Shown one piece after another: positions 34,488 to 44,249 of a DNA stretch of 64,000 bases. Position 1 is the first letter of the stretch. Every line of letters begins with the position of its first letter. The notes below the pieces were generated by a model that saw only the letters and a program-made list of their open reading frames with translations, searched no databases and was not told the DNA's origin. A program made the translations under genes and the position numbers. Source of the stretch: Mucilaginibacter rubeus. Lineage in GTDB: Bacteria; Bacteroidota; Bacteroidia; Sphingobacteriales; Sphingobacteriaceae. The DNA lies in contig NZ_CP043450.1 in the NCBI RefSeq assembly GCF_003286415.2, positions 6,758,001 to 6,822,000 of the forward strand, written 5' to 3'.

Positions 34488-35342
34488 TTAGCTTAAATGG
34501 GCTTTTCGGTAAGCAGAGGCGGTTTGACCATGGTTATTCCTAAACATCTTATTCAAATGGCTCTCATCTGTAAAGCCCATTTCGTCAGCAATTTCAGAAA
34601 CCGTTAAACTGCTGTAACGCAGACGCGATTCTATAAGATTTAATCTGTATTGATTGATGTAAGCTTTTAATGTGTATCCGGTTTGCTGTTTAAAATTGCG
34701 GTTCAAATGATCAGGTGTTTTATGAAATGCTTTGGCCAGCATTTCTATTTTAAGCCGATCCTTATCATAAATATGTTGCTGAACATACGTTGTAACCTCA
34801 TGAACAACATTCTTTAAACCTCTGTTTTTTAGTTCGCCCGCAATATTTTCCTGTATCCGCCTTGCGATCAGGTTAAGTAGTAGAAAAACGATATTCTGAA
34901 TAATGATGCCACTATAAATTCGGTCGTGTTCTTTTTCAGCAGTAAGCTGGAATACCAATTTTTCGGTTAGCTCCGCTTCCTCGCTCGCCATTTCGATATG
35001 GCCTTTCGTGTTCTGGTGATTATGAAAAACATATTCCATATTGATAAAGAACTCACCAATTTCCGCCCGATCCATCTCCTTGCGCTTTCTTTTGGAAAAC
35101 AGTTCTTTGGTGAAGTCTATGATACAACAGTATGTCCTTGTCTCTATTTTGAAGGTATGCGTATCCTCCGGCGTTAGCAGATACAGGTTTCCTTTCTGGT
35201 ATTGATAATGATTATCATTGATGGTATGCACCCCGTTACCCTCCATGATATACAATAACTCAAAGTAGTGGTGACGATGTATCGGAGAGACTGATGAATG
35301 TATCTCTTTTGATATTATTTCTATATCCTGAAATAGTGGCAT
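34488..35342 (-). CDS. AraC-family transcriptional regulator
   Basis: The 284-residue protein has an N-terminal cupin-like sensor domain (~10-90, with SPIHRHHYFELLYIMEG) and a C-terminal double helix-turn-helix (~185-284). The AraC signature is VSEIADEMGFTDESHLNKMF, followed by NHGQTASAYRK. I start it at the ATG at 35342; two TTG codons precede in frame. It is divergent from the nitroreductase-CDF fusion with an 80-bp gap and probably regulates it. The His cluster in the sensor domain could bind metal, which is inference. Confidence 0.92.
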   Translation of the reverse strand: MPLFQDIEIISKEIHSSVSPIHRHHYFELLYIMEGNGVHTINDNHYQYQKGNLYLLTPEDTHTFKIETRTYCCIIDFTKELFSKRKRKEMDRAEIGEFFINMEYVFHNHQNTKGHIEMASEEAELTEKLVFQLTAEKEHDRIYSGIIIQNIVFLLLNLIARRIQENIAGELKNRGLKNVVHEVTTYVQQHIYDKDRLKIEMLAKAFHKTPDHLNRNFKQQTGYTLKAYINQYRLNLIESRLRYSSLTVSEIADEMGFTDESHLNKMFRNNHGQTASAYRKAHLS

Positions 35343-35421
35343 CAACAAAAGTACCGAAAAAAGCCGGTTTTTTACCTATGTAGGCATTTGTCTTAAAGAT
35401 AATTTTGTACCTGTAAATTAC

Positions 35422-36744
35422 ATGGAAGAATCAATACAAACACCTTACGATACAAGACAGCTTAATGAGATCATTAAGCACAGGAGAAGTATTTATCCTT
35501 ATCAGTACATTAAAGGCAAACAGGTGCCCGAAGAGATCGTCAGGCAGATATTAGAGAATGCTATTCGCGCGCCTAACCATAAACAGACCGAACCCTGGCG
35601 CTTTAAAGTGTTTTCAGGTGAGGGTTTGAAATATTTCGGCGATCTGCAGGCCAGCCTTTATAATCAGTTTGCCGGAGAATCTTTCAACGAGGACAGGCAT
35701 CGTAAAATGCGGGAATATCCTTTGATGTCTTCTCATGTGATATCCATCGGTATGCGACGGGACGATACCGGAAAACTTCCCGAGAATGAAGAAATAGAAG
35801 CCGTTGCTTGCGCTGTGCAAAACATGTTCCTTTCTGTGACCGCCTATGGTTTAGGTTCGTATTGGACAAGTGCAGGTATCACTTATTTCGAAGAAGCCAA
35901 ACCGTACTTTGACTTACAACGCAAAGATAAATTGCTTGGTTTTTTTTATATCGGATATCCTGCTAAAACCATAACTGGAGTATCGAAAAGAAATCCTTTG
36001 GAGGTTAGTACCGAATGGATTAGTGATAACCGGGACGATTTGCAGGAATTGCTGGCAAGGAACGAAACAGTGGCCCATACAAAATCAGTCAAAGAAACAA
36101 TGGATGTACATGAGCATACCATAGACTATGAAAATACCAGCCGATGGGTTGTTTACTTAACGGTAGCTACCATGTTACTGGAGATCGGAGTCGGATACTA
36201 TGCCAATTCTATGGCACTGACAGCCGAAGGCTGGCACATGTCTACCCACGTATTCGCCATTGGGCTTACCTGGCTCGCATACCTTTTTAGCCGCAGGTAC
36301 GGGCAGTCGGGAAGGCATAGTTTCCAGCAAGACAAGGTGCTGTCACTTTCAGGGTTCACAAGCGCCATCGTTTTACAGATCATCGCCATTATTATGGCTA
36401 TCGAATCAATTGACAGGTTGATACACCCGGTGCCGGTAAAATTCAGTGAAGCTATCATTGTCGCCGTGATCGGTTTGATCGTAAATGCAATTAGCGCTAG
36501 AATGTTGCATCAGGGAAACGGGCATCATGACGATAATATCAGGGCCGCCTATATTCATGTACTGGCGGACGGATTAACCAGCCTAACGGCTATTGTGACT
36601 TTGGGGTTTGGCTGGTATTACAATTTATATTGGCTTGACGCGGCAAGCGGATTGATCGGCGCTATCGTTATTACCAGCTGGGCTGTACAGCTAATCAAAA
36701 ATTCCGGCGGCAAATTGATCGATTACGCCAAAGTCCTTAAATAG
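35422..36744 (+). CDS. Nitroreductase-cation diffusion facilitator fusion
   Basis: A 440-residue single reading frame. Residues ~10-200 are a nitroreductase-family flavoprotein (IIKHRRSIYPYQY for FMN, ENAIRAPNHKQTEPWRF, GLGSYWTSAG, FFYIGYPA). Residues ~227-440 are a CDF exporter resembling DmeF, with six helices, TAEGWHMSTH in helix 2 and HVLADGLTS in helix 5 as metal-site motifs. DmeF-type CDFs export Co(II)/Ni(II)/Fe(II). An in-frame ATG at 36100 (Met227) lies exactly at the junction and could allow separate synthesis of the transporter. It is the first gene of a metal-efflux cluster. The combination is unusual. Confidence 0.9.
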   Translation: MEESIQTPYDTRQLNEIIKHRRSIYPYQYIKGKQVPEEIVRQILENAIRAPNHKQTEPWRFKVFSGEGLKYFGDLQASLYNQFAGESFNEDRHRKMREYPLMSSHVISIGMRRDDTGKLPENEEIEAVACAVQNMFLSVTAYGLGSYWTSAGITYFEEAKPYFDLQRKDKLLGFFYIGYPAKTITGVSKRNPLEVSTEWISDNRDDLQELLARNETVAHTKSVKETMDVHEHTIDYENTSRWVVYLTVATMLLEIGVGYYANSMALTAEGWHMSTHVFAIGLTWLAYLFSRRYGQSGRHSFQQDKVLSLSGFTSAIVLQIIAIIMAIESIDRLIHPVPVKFSEAIIVAVIGLIVNAISARMLHQGNGHHDDNIRAAYIHVLADGLTSLTAIVTLGFGWYYNLYWLDAASGLIGAIVITSWAVQLIKNSGGKLIDYAKVLK

Positions 36745-36821
36745 CCTGTGTTATGAACAAATATTTCTTTTACGCAACGAACCATATTTTGCCGCCTTTA
36801 GCCAAACGGTGCGATATATAC

Positions 36822-36829
36822 TATATTTG
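36822..36829 (+). promoter_or_regulatory. -7 element four bases before an ATG
   Basis: TATATTTG followed by 4 nt and the ATG at 36834: the same geometry as at 24114. It predicts a leaderless mRNA and supports choosing this ATG over the one at 36753. Confidence 0.6.
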
Positions 36830-36833
36830 TGGT

Positions 36834-37178
36834 ATGAGGCTTTGGATCAGCAGATTTTTCTTAATGACAGGACTTGTCCTGCTGCTGTATCATAATATTT
36901 GTGCACATCATCATAACGAGGATCATCATGATCACATCGAACATCATGATAACGATGTCCTTGAACATGCGAAAGTAGACCATATATTTTCTTCCCAAAC
37001 TTATCATTTAGACGGTCTACAAGCCCTCGTGCCGGTATTGATCTTTAAGCCGGATTTGGTTTTTGGAGGATTTCCGCTGACCCTGTATATCCAGCCGGTT
37101 GTCAGCCCCGATGAGCCTTACCCTCCGGGTTGGGTGACTAACGAAACTATACTTCGCGGCCCTCCTGCAGACTGTTAA
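36834..37178 (+). CDS. Small exported His-rich protein
   Basis: A 114-residue protein starting MRLWISRFFLMTGLVLLLY (signal peptide) followed by a dense histidine cluster (AHHHNEDHHDHIEHHDND) and a C-terminal ILRGPPADC. Likely a periplasmic metal binder or buffer feeding the RND pump encoded 72 bp downstream. An alternative ATG at 36753 adds 27 residues with no signal-peptide character, and the -7 box favours the shorter form. Confidence 0.75.
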   Translation: MRLWISRFFLMTGLVLLLYHNICAHHHNEDHHDHIEHHDNDVLEHAKVDHIFSSQTYHLDGLQALVPVLIFKPDLVFGGFPLTLYIQPVVSPDEPYPPGWVTNETILRGPPADC

Positions 37179-37250
37179 CATACGCTGTTTTTACAGCGAA
37201 AGGCTATGCCTTGTATTTTTTTCCGACCATTAACAGTAATCTTTTTCTAA

Positions 37251-40200
37251 ATGTTAAATAAAATTATTGAGTTTTCCGTACGGAATAAACTCATCGTTGG
37301 CCTTTTTATATTCGGCCTGATATGTTTTGGTATCTACGAAGTGAAACGCTTGCCGATAGATGCCGTACCTGACATTACCGATAACCAGGTACAGATCATC
37401 ACCCGTGCCCCCGCATTGGGCGCACCTGATGTGGAACGCTTCATCTCCTTTCCGATTGAACAATCCTGCCGTAATATTCCTGATGTAAAAAAAATCCGCA
37501 GCTTTTCCCGCTTCGGCCTTTCGGTGGTGACCATTGTGTTTGATGAAAAAGCGGAGATCTATTGGGCAAGGCAGCAAGTCTCCGAGCGGCTTAACGATAT
37601 TGCCAGCCAAATCCCAACAGCATATGGCAAACCGGAAATGGCACCCGTAACCACTGGTTTGGGTGAGATTTACCAATACTCCGTCCGCGCCAAAGCCGGA
37701 TACGAAAAGAAATATGATGCGATGGCCTTGCGCACTATTCAGGACTGGATCGTCCGTAAACAGTTGTTGGGCCTACCCGGCGTTGCTGATGTGAGCAGTT
37801 TTGGCGGCTACCTTAAACAATATCAGATCTCAGTTGATCCGGCACGCCTGAAAGCAAATAATATTTCCATCGGCGAAGTGTTCACGGCTCTGCAAAAGAA
37901 CAACAACAATACGGGTGGTGCTTATATTGAACGCGGACCTACAGTGCTATTTATCCGTAGTGAGGGTTTAGTCAGTTCATTGGAAGATATAGGGAACATT
38001 GTGGTGAAAAACCTGCCCAACGGCACACCGCTGTTAATCCGTGATATTGGTGAAGTAGGTTTAGATCATGCGACACGTTATGGTGCAATGACCTGGAACG
38101 GCCAGCAGGAAGTGTCCGGTGCCGTCGTTATGATGCTGAAAGGTGCGAATAGCAACGAAGTGATCAAAAACATTAAGGATAAGGTAGTGCAGATCCAAAA
38201 GACTTTACCGCAGGGTGTCGTGATCGACGCTTTTCTTGACCGTACGAAGATGGTAGATAATGCCATTGGTACGGTAGAACATAATTTGTTAGAGGGTATT
38301 GCCATTGTACTAATCGTACTGATCATCTTTCTGGGCAATTTCAGGGCGGCTCTTATCGTAGCCTCAGTTATCCCGCTGGCCATGCTAATCGCGGTTATTT
38401 TGATGAACCTCTTTGGCGTATCGGGTAACCTGATGAGTTTGGGCGCACTTGATTTTGGCCTGATCGTCGATGGTACGGTCATTATCGTGGAAGCCATCAT
38501 GCACGAAATTCACCTGAAAAAGCGGGCCGCGGTCAGTCATGAAGAAATGGATAACGACGTGATCAGCGTTTCGGCAAGGATGCGCAACGCGGCCATATTT
38601 GGAGAACTTATTATCCTGATCGTTTATATACCAATTTTCACCTTGCAGGGTATTGAAGGCAAGATGTTCAAGCCGATGGCACAGACAGTTGCTTTTGCTT
38701 TAATCGGGGCCTTTATCCTTTCCCTGACCTATGTACCAGTAATAAGCAGTTTATCTTTAAGCCGTAAGCAAAAGAATACGATGAACTGGTCAGATCAGAT
38801 GATGAATTTTTTCCAGCGGCATTATCATTACGCGTTAGTAAGGGTTGTCAAACACCCTAAAATGACCATTGGCATTGCCGCTATTGCCTTCATCGTATCA
38901 GTATTTGTACTGACCCGATTAGGCGGTGAATTTATACCTAAACTTGAAGAAGGAGATTTTGCGGTAGAAACCAGGGTATTGACCGGCAGCGGACTACAAA
39001 CTTCGGTGCAGGCAATTAAACAAGGTTCTAAAATACTGCTATCCAAATTCCCCGAAGTGGAACAGGTGGTCGGTAAAACGGGCAGTTCGGAGATACCAAC
39101 TGACCCGATGCCCATTGAAGCCAGCGATATGATGGTGATCCTGAAGGATAAGAGCAAATGGACAAATGCCAAAAGTTTTGATGAACTCACCGAAAAAATG
39201 TCGAAGGAACTGGAAGCAGTACCTGGTGTTACTTTTGGTTTCCAATACCCGGTACAAATGCGTTTCAATGAATTGATGACCGGTGCTCGCCAGGATGTGG
39301 TCTGTAAGATCTTTGGTGAGAACCTCGATACACTGGCCATCTTTGCTAAGAAGTTGGGCACTATAGCCGGGGGTATTAAAGGCGCACGGGATATTTATGT
39401 GGAAGCGGTTACCGGTATGCCCCAGATCGTTATCCGTTACAAACGTGCCGCTATTGCCGAATACGGGCTGAATGTAGAAGACATTAACAGGGTGGTTAAT
39501 ACCGCATTTGCAGGACAAAGCAGCGGCACCGTTTACGAAGGCGAAAAACGATTCGACCTGGTCGTAAGGCTGGCGGGTGAACAACGTAAGCAGTTAAGCG
39601 ATGTGCAGGATATGCTGATCCCTACACCCACAGGCAGCCAGGTGCCTTTACAACAGGTCGCCGATGTAAAGATCGAAGAAGGCCCGAACCAAATTCAGCG
39701 CGAAGACGCGCAACGGCGGATAATTGTCGGCTTTAATGTTTTGGGACGGGATGTGCAAAGTATTGTGGAAGAATTGCAACAGAAGGTAAACAACCAGATC
39801 AAGCTGCCGCCGGGCTATTATACCACCTATGGCGGTGCTTTCGAGAACCTGAACGCAGCCAAACAGCGTTTGATGATCGCCGTACCGGTGTCCTTATTGC
39901 TCATTTTCCTGATGCTATATTTCGCGTTCGGTTCGATGAGACAAGGGCTGCTCATCTTCTCCGCCGTGCCTTTATCGGCAATTGGCGGGGTGATCGCATT
40001 GGTAATAAGAGGAATGCCGTTCAGTATCAGTGCCGGCGTGGGTTTTATTGCCCTTTTTGGCGTAGCTGTATTAAACGGATTGGTGCTGATATCTGAATTT
40101 AACCGGCTTAGAAAAGATGGCTGGGATAATTTACGAAACATTGTATTTGAAGGTACAAAATTACGCTTAAGGCCGGTTTTGATGACCGCCGCGGTGGCCT

Positions 40201-41615
40201 CTTTAGGTTTTCTTCCAATGGCATTAAGTAATGGCGCAGGTGCCGAAGTACAACGTCCTTTAGCTACGGTAGTGATCGGCGGTTTAATAACCGCGACGTT
40301 CCTGACCTTATTCGTGCTGCCTATTTTGTATATCCTGTTTGAAAAAGGAAAATCCATGAAAATACCTGTTAAATCTGCGGTGATCGTCTTACTCACTTCT
40401 TTAGGGTTGTTCGCCGGAAGCACGAAAGCACAAACACCGATCAGCCTGAAGGCGGCGATAGATACCGCCTTTAAAAATAACCTGAACCTGAAAAGCGAAC
40501 GGCTGAATGCTGATTATTTGAAAAGAATTACCGGTACGGGCGTTACGATTCCCAAAACCAATATTACTGGCGAATACGGCCAGATTAATAGCGCTTATAA
40601 TGACAACCGCCTATCGGTAGTGCAGTCTGTTAATTTCCCTACGGTTTACACCCGGCAAAAAGCTTTGCTCCATGCGGAATACCAGGCCGGGGAACTGAAT
40701 GTAAATGTCAGAAAAAAAGAACTGGAACGGCAAGTTACCGAAAGCTTTTATAACATTCTCTACCTGAAACAGAAATTGAGTTTGTTATTAAGTGCAGACA
40801 GTACCTATGCGCTATTTGTTAAAAACGCCAACCTACGCTTTGATAAAGGGGAAAGTAATATCCTGGAGAAAACAACGGCTGAAACGCAACGGGGACAGAT
40901 CGCCCGCCAAACAGAAATGGTAAACGCCGATTTGCTAATTGCTGATGACCGTTTCCGTGTACTGCTCAATACAGCCTCGGATTACCAGCCGGAAGCCAGG
41001 GAACTGAAACTGCCCTTACCTTTGGCAACAGATACAGCATTTAGCAACCATCCGCAGGTATTGTTGTTAGGCCAGCAGCAACAGGTCAGCAAGGCACAAA
41101 CTGCTTTAGAGCGTTCAAAACTCTTGCCGGATCTAAACATGGGTTACTATAACCAAAGCTTTAACGGTATACAAACCGTAAACGGGATAAACCGGACTTA
41201 TGATGGTAGCAATCGCTTTTCATCCGTTCAGTTAGGTGTTTCGGTGCCTTTGTTCTTCGGTGCGCAAAAGAATAAAATCAGTGCGTCCCGTATTAAAGAA
41301 CAACAGGCACAGATAGATTACCTTTCGGGATTACAGGCTTTGCAAAACCGCTATAAACAGGCGGCGGCGGAAGTCGTCAAATACCAAAAGTTGACCGCTT
41401 ATTATGAAAAGACAGGTTTGCCCAATGCCACCCTGATCTTAAAAACGGCCAACCTGCAATTTACGGCCGGGCAGGTCAATTATCTTGAATATACCTTGCT
41501 CATTAACCAGGCAACAGCATTACGCAGTGAATACACTGATGCGGTCAATAATCTTAACCAGGCCATTATTCAAATTAACGCTCTTCAAAACAGAACCAAT
41601 GAAACCAGCAACTAA
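37251..41615 (+). CDS. CzcA/CusA-type RND pump fused to a TolC-like outer-membrane factor
   Basis: A 1454-residue protein. Residues 1-~1035 are a heavy-metal RND transporter with 12 helices, large periplasmic loops, and DFGLIVDGTVIIVEA in helix 4 with the proton-relay acid residues. The RND part ends YILFEKGKS. It is followed without a stop by MKIPVKSAVIVLLTSLGLF and AGSTKAQ, a typical signal peptide, and then a ~390-residue TolC/OEP domain (coiled-coil repeats). Such fusions occur in other Bacteroidota. The embedded signal peptide implies either cleavage or an internal start: ATG at 40356 has AAGGA 8 nt upstream. The adaptor gene overlaps its end. Confidence 0.93.
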   Translation: MLNKIIEFSVRNKLIVGLFIFGLICFGIYEVKRLPIDAVPDITDNQVQIITRAPALGAPDVERFISFPIEQSCRNIPDVKKIRSFSRFGLSVVTIVFDEKAEIYWARQQVSERLNDIASQIPTAYGKPEMAPVTTGLGEIYQYSVRAKAGYEKKYDAMALRTIQDWIVRKQLLGLPGVADVSSFGGYLKQYQISVDPARLKANNISIGEVFTALQKNNNNTGGAYIERGPTVLFIRSEGLVSSLEDIGNIVVKNLPNGTPLLIRDIGEVGLDHATRYGAMTWNGQQEVSGAVVMMLKGANSNEVIKNIKDKVVQIQKTLPQGVVIDAFLDRTKMVDNAIGTVEHNLLEGIAIVLIVLIIFLGNFRAALIVASVIPLAMLIAVILMNLFGVSGNLMSLGALDFGLIVDGTVIIVEAIMHEIHLKKRAAVSHEEMDNDVISVSARMRNAAIFGELIILIVYIPIFTLQGIEGKMFKPMAQTVAFALIGAFILSLTYVPVISSLSLSRKQKNTMNWSDQMMNFFQRHYHYALVRVVKHPKMTIGIAAIAFIVSVFVLTRLGGEFIPKLEEGDFAVETRVLTGSGLQTSVQAIKQGSKILLSKFPEVEQVVGKTGSSEIPTDPMPIEASDMMVILKDKSKWTNAKSFDELTEKMSKELEAVPGVTFGFQYPVQMRFNELMTGARQDVVCKIFGENLDTLAIFAKKLGTIAGGIKGARDIYVEAVTGMPQIVIRYKRAAIAEYGLNVEDINRVVNTAFAGQSSGTVYEGEKRFDLVVRLAGEQRKQLSDVQDMLIPTPTGSQVPLQQVADVKIEEGPNQIQREDAQRRIIVGFNVLGRDVQSIVEELQQKVNNQIKLPPGYYTTYGGAFENLNAAKQRLMIAVPVSLLLIFLMLYFAFGSMRQGLLIFSAVPLSAIGGVIALVIRGMPFSISAGVGFIALFGVAVLNGLVLISEFNRLRKDGWDNLRNIVFEGTKLRLRPVLMTAAVASLGFLPMALSNGAGAEVQRPLATVVIGGLITATFLTLFVLPILYILFEKGKSMKIPVKSAVIVLLTSLGLFAGSTKAQTPISLKAAIDTAFKNNLNLKSERLNADYLKRITGTGVTIPKTNITGEYGQINSAYNDNRLSVVQSVNFPTVYTRQKALLHAEYQAGELNVNVRKKELERQVTESFYNILYLKQKLSLLLSADSTYALFVKNANLRFDKGESNILEKTTAETQRGQIARQTEMVNADLLIADDRFRVLLNTASDYQPEARELKLPLPLATDTAFSNHPQVLLLGQQQQVSKAQTALERSKLLPDLNMGYYNQSFNGIQTVNGINRTYDGSNRFSSVQLGVSVPLFFGAQKNKISASRIKEQQAQIDYLSGLQALQNRYKQAAAEVVKYQKLTAYYEKTGLPNATLILKTANLQFTAGQVNYLEYTLLINQATALRSEYTDAVNNLNQAIIQINALQNRTNETSN

Positions 41616-42771
41616 AACATACCTTTATAAGACTACGGCGCTCATAGCAGCATTAGCGCTGTTTTCCTGCGGTGGCAAAACGGTCGACAAAACGGCAACC
41701 AAAACCATGGAGAAGCCAAAGACCGAAAACATGACCACTGTTACGCTCACCGACGCGCAGATCAAAACCGCCGGCATAGATACCGGCCACGCAGGTAATC
41801 GCCCGGTAGCGACCTCATTAAAAGTTACCGGTGCCATTGATGTGCCACCACAAAATATGGTAAGTATCAGTTTCCCAATGGGTGGCTACTTAAAATCAAG
41901 TAAGCTGTTGCCGGGTATGCACGTAAGCCGTGGCGAAACTATTGCAATGATGGAAGACCAGCAATTTATCCAACTACAGCAGGATTTTTTAACCGCCAAA
42001 GCCAAACTGAATTTTGCGCAAAAGGACTTTGAGCGCCAGCGTGATCTGAACGTCAGCAAAGCCAATAGCGATAAGATCTTTCAGCAGGCACAGGCGGATT
42101 ATGAAAGCCAGAAGATCATGGTCAGTTCGTTGGCGGAGAAGCTGCGTTTAATCGGTATGAACCCGGCTAAAGTAACAGATGGCACTATTACGAGAAGCGC
42201 AGCTATCCATTCACCTATTGATGGCTTTGTGAGCAAAGTGAACGTTAACATTGGTAAATATGTTAATCCGAGCGATGTTTTGTTCGAGATCGTTGACCCA
42301 AGGGACATCCATTTAGCTTTGGATGTGTTTGAAAAAGATGTAACCTTATTGCACCAGGGGCAAACCGTGATGGCTTATACCAACAGCAACCCGGAAAAAA
42401 AATACCGCTGTAAAATTGTACTGATTGGCAAAGACTTGACCGATCAGCGTAAAACGGTGGTGCATTGCCATTTTAAGCAATATGATAAAGACCTCTTGCC
42501 GGGCACGTTCATGAATGCCGAAATTGAAATTAATGCCAATCGTCCGTTGACCCTACCGGAAGATGCCATTGTAAACTATGAAAACAAAAGTTACGCTTTT
42601 AAGGTAAAGGGAAAGAACGCTTATGAGATCGTAGAAATAAAACCGGGGATAGCTAAAGATGGCTATGTAGAATTACTGGCGAATAGTTCAGAATTGCGCA
42701 ACCAGACCTTTGTAATCAAAGGAGCTTACAGTTTATTAATGAAAATGAAGAATACCGGGGAAGATGAATAA
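41599..42771 (+). CDS. RND efflux periplasmic adaptor (CzcB-like lipoprotein)
   Basis: A 390-residue membrane-fusion protein linking the RND pump to the outer-membrane factor. The signal ends in a lipobox (ALALFSC). A barrel-sandwich/lipoyl half-motif (PMGGYLKSSKLLPGMHVSRG), an alpha-hairpin (~115-180), a beta-barrel and a membrane-proximal domain follow. I chose the ATG at 41599, which overlaps the pump gene by 17 bp. It lacks the metal-binding module found in the two minus-strand adaptors. Confidence 0.92.
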   Translation: MKPATKTYLYKTTALIAALALFSCGGKTVDKTATKTMEKPKTENMTTVTLTDAQIKTAGIDTGHAGNRPVATSLKVTGAIDVPPQNMVSISFPMGGYLKSSKLLPGMHVSRGETIAMMEDQQFIQLQQDFLTAKAKLNFAQKDFERQRDLNVSKANSDKIFQQAQADYESQKIMVSSLAEKLRLIGMNPAKVTDGTITRSAAIHSPIDGFVSKVNVNIGKYVNPSDVLFEIVDPRDIHLALDVFEKDVTLLHQGQTVMAYTNSNPEKKYRCKIVLIGKDLTDQRKTVVHCHFKQYDKDLLPGTFMNAEIEINANRPLTLPEDAIVNYENKSYAFKVKGKNAYEIVEIKPGIAKDGYVELLANSSELRNQTFVIKGAYSLLMKMKNTGEDE

Positions 42772-44005
42772 CAGCAAAAGCCGTAACTGGCTCTCGGCTT
42801 TTGCCGACACTTTCGTGGCACTAAAGAATAAAGTATTCGCAGGCTTGTACTTCGCCCAGTCGGTCAGTTTATTGGGTGATGCGGTGACCTGGGTAGGATT
42901 AGCGTTGTTGTCTTACCAGTTTGGAAAAGAAAAATCGGCGATCATTTTGGCCAGCGCTTTGACATTGCGGGTAACCGCATTTATTATTTTCTCTCCGTTC
43001 GTCGGTGTTCTGGCTGATCGGGTAAGCCGAAAGACTATATTGGTCACGACCCACTTTATTCGTATGGGTATCGTAGCCAGCCTGCCATTCGTACAAGCCG
43101 AATGGCAGATCTATACCTTAGTATTTGCGTTAAACGTGTTCAATGCCTTCTTTACACCAACTTACCGCGCGGTGATTCCGCAGGTGGTAGACAAGGAACA
43201 TTATCGGCAGGCTGTAGGTTTATCTACGGCAACTTTCCAAATATTAGGTGTATTAGGGCCCGGCCTAGCGGGCATCCTGGCAATTTGGTTCGGCGCAAGG
43301 GAGATTTTTTTTATCGATGCGGGTTCATTTATTATAGCTGGCGTATTGATCCTGATGCTGCCTGCAGGTAAGCTGCAAAAGAAAGTAGATAACACCCAGA
43401 AGACGTTTACTGCCTGGCAGGATGTAATTAAAGGGATAAAACTGCTATTCGGCAATCCTATTATACGCTTTGCGCTGATCATTGAGTTTGTTTCTGCACT
43501 TGCCGGTGCTCAAATACTGGTTAACTCGGTCGGTCACATCAAAAGCGGCTTGCATTTAGATGATAAGCATTACGGTTGGGTAATGGCCGCATTTGGCATT
43601 GGTGCCAGCATCGCGGCATTTGTAGCAGGAAGCCTGGACAAAACAAAGACAAGGCGCATATCCCTGATCTTAGGGGCCTTAATCTTAGCGATAACGATCT
43701 CCATTACGAATTTCGTTAGCTTTCCTATCATGATGGTTTTATGGGTCTTTGCAGGTTTGGGGCAAAGTTTGGCGGAAATGCCATCAGAAACACTGATCGG
43801 TGAAAATACCGCAGAAAATGAGCAGGGTAAAGTTTACGGTTCACATTTTGCGTTTTCCCATTTGTGGTGGGCTATTGCGTACCCTATAGCAGGCTACACC
43901 GGCAGCCATTTTGCAGGAAAGGATTTTTTATATGGCGGTCTTATTTCTATAGCATTTTTAGCGATAGCCCTGTTTTTTATGAAGCGCCATAAGAAAGATG
44001 GCTAA
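42764..44005 (+). CDS. MFS exporter (EntS-like MFS_3 group)
   Basis: A 413-residue major-facilitator protein with 12 predicted helices. The loop 2-3 motif is GVLADRVSRKTIL, and helix 5 contains LGVLGPGLAGILAIWFG. It belongs to the group that includes the enterobactin exporter EntS and many drug exporters. Its ATG overlaps the adaptor gene by 8 bp, so it is part of the metal-efflux operon. It may export a metal complex or metallophore, but the substrate is not deducible. Confidence 0.88.
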   Translation: MNNSKSRNWLSAFADTFVALKNKVFAGLYFAQSVSLLGDAVTWVGLALLSYQFGKEKSAIILASALTLRVTAFIIFSPFVGVLADRVSRKTILVTTHFIRMGIVASLPFVQAEWQIYTLVFALNVFNAFFTPTYRAVIPQVVDKEHYRQAVGLSTATFQILGVLGPGLAGILAIWFGAREIFFIDAGSFIIAGVLILMLPAGKLQKKVDNTQKTFTAWQDVIKGIKLLFGNPIIRFALIIEFVSALAGAQILVNSVGHIKSGLHLDDKHYGWVMAAFGIGASIAAFVAGSLDKTKTRRISLILGALILAITISITNFVSFPIMMVLWVFAGLGQSLAEMPSETLIGENTAENEQGKVYGSHFAFSHLWWAIAYPIAGYTGSHFAGKDFLYGGLISIAFLAIALFFMKRHKKDG

Positions 44006-44084
44006 TGAAAAAACGATGTGATTAAACTATTAAGAGCATTATTTCATGAATTCTTTCATTTAAAATTTATTTATGATTGATAAA

Positions 44085-44119
44085 AACGGCACGCTTTATT
44101 TCAAATAAAGTGCGCCGTT
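44085..44119. terminator. Terminator-like hairpin between convergent operons
   Basis: AACGGC (44085-44090) pairs with GCCGTT (44114-44119), continued by CTTTATTT/AAATAAAG. On the minus strand it is followed by five T, so it best serves the minus-strand adaptor operon. Confidence 0.6.
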
Positions 44120-44249
44120 AATGATTAGATAACTATTGCCATTTTTTCTTAACTTTCCGCAGACTGGCGGCAACCAAAGTTGAATAACCAGCAGTTAAAA
44201 AGATTCAGTTCGATTAGACAATCTTTCGCTGTTGATTCCTTATTCGAGA

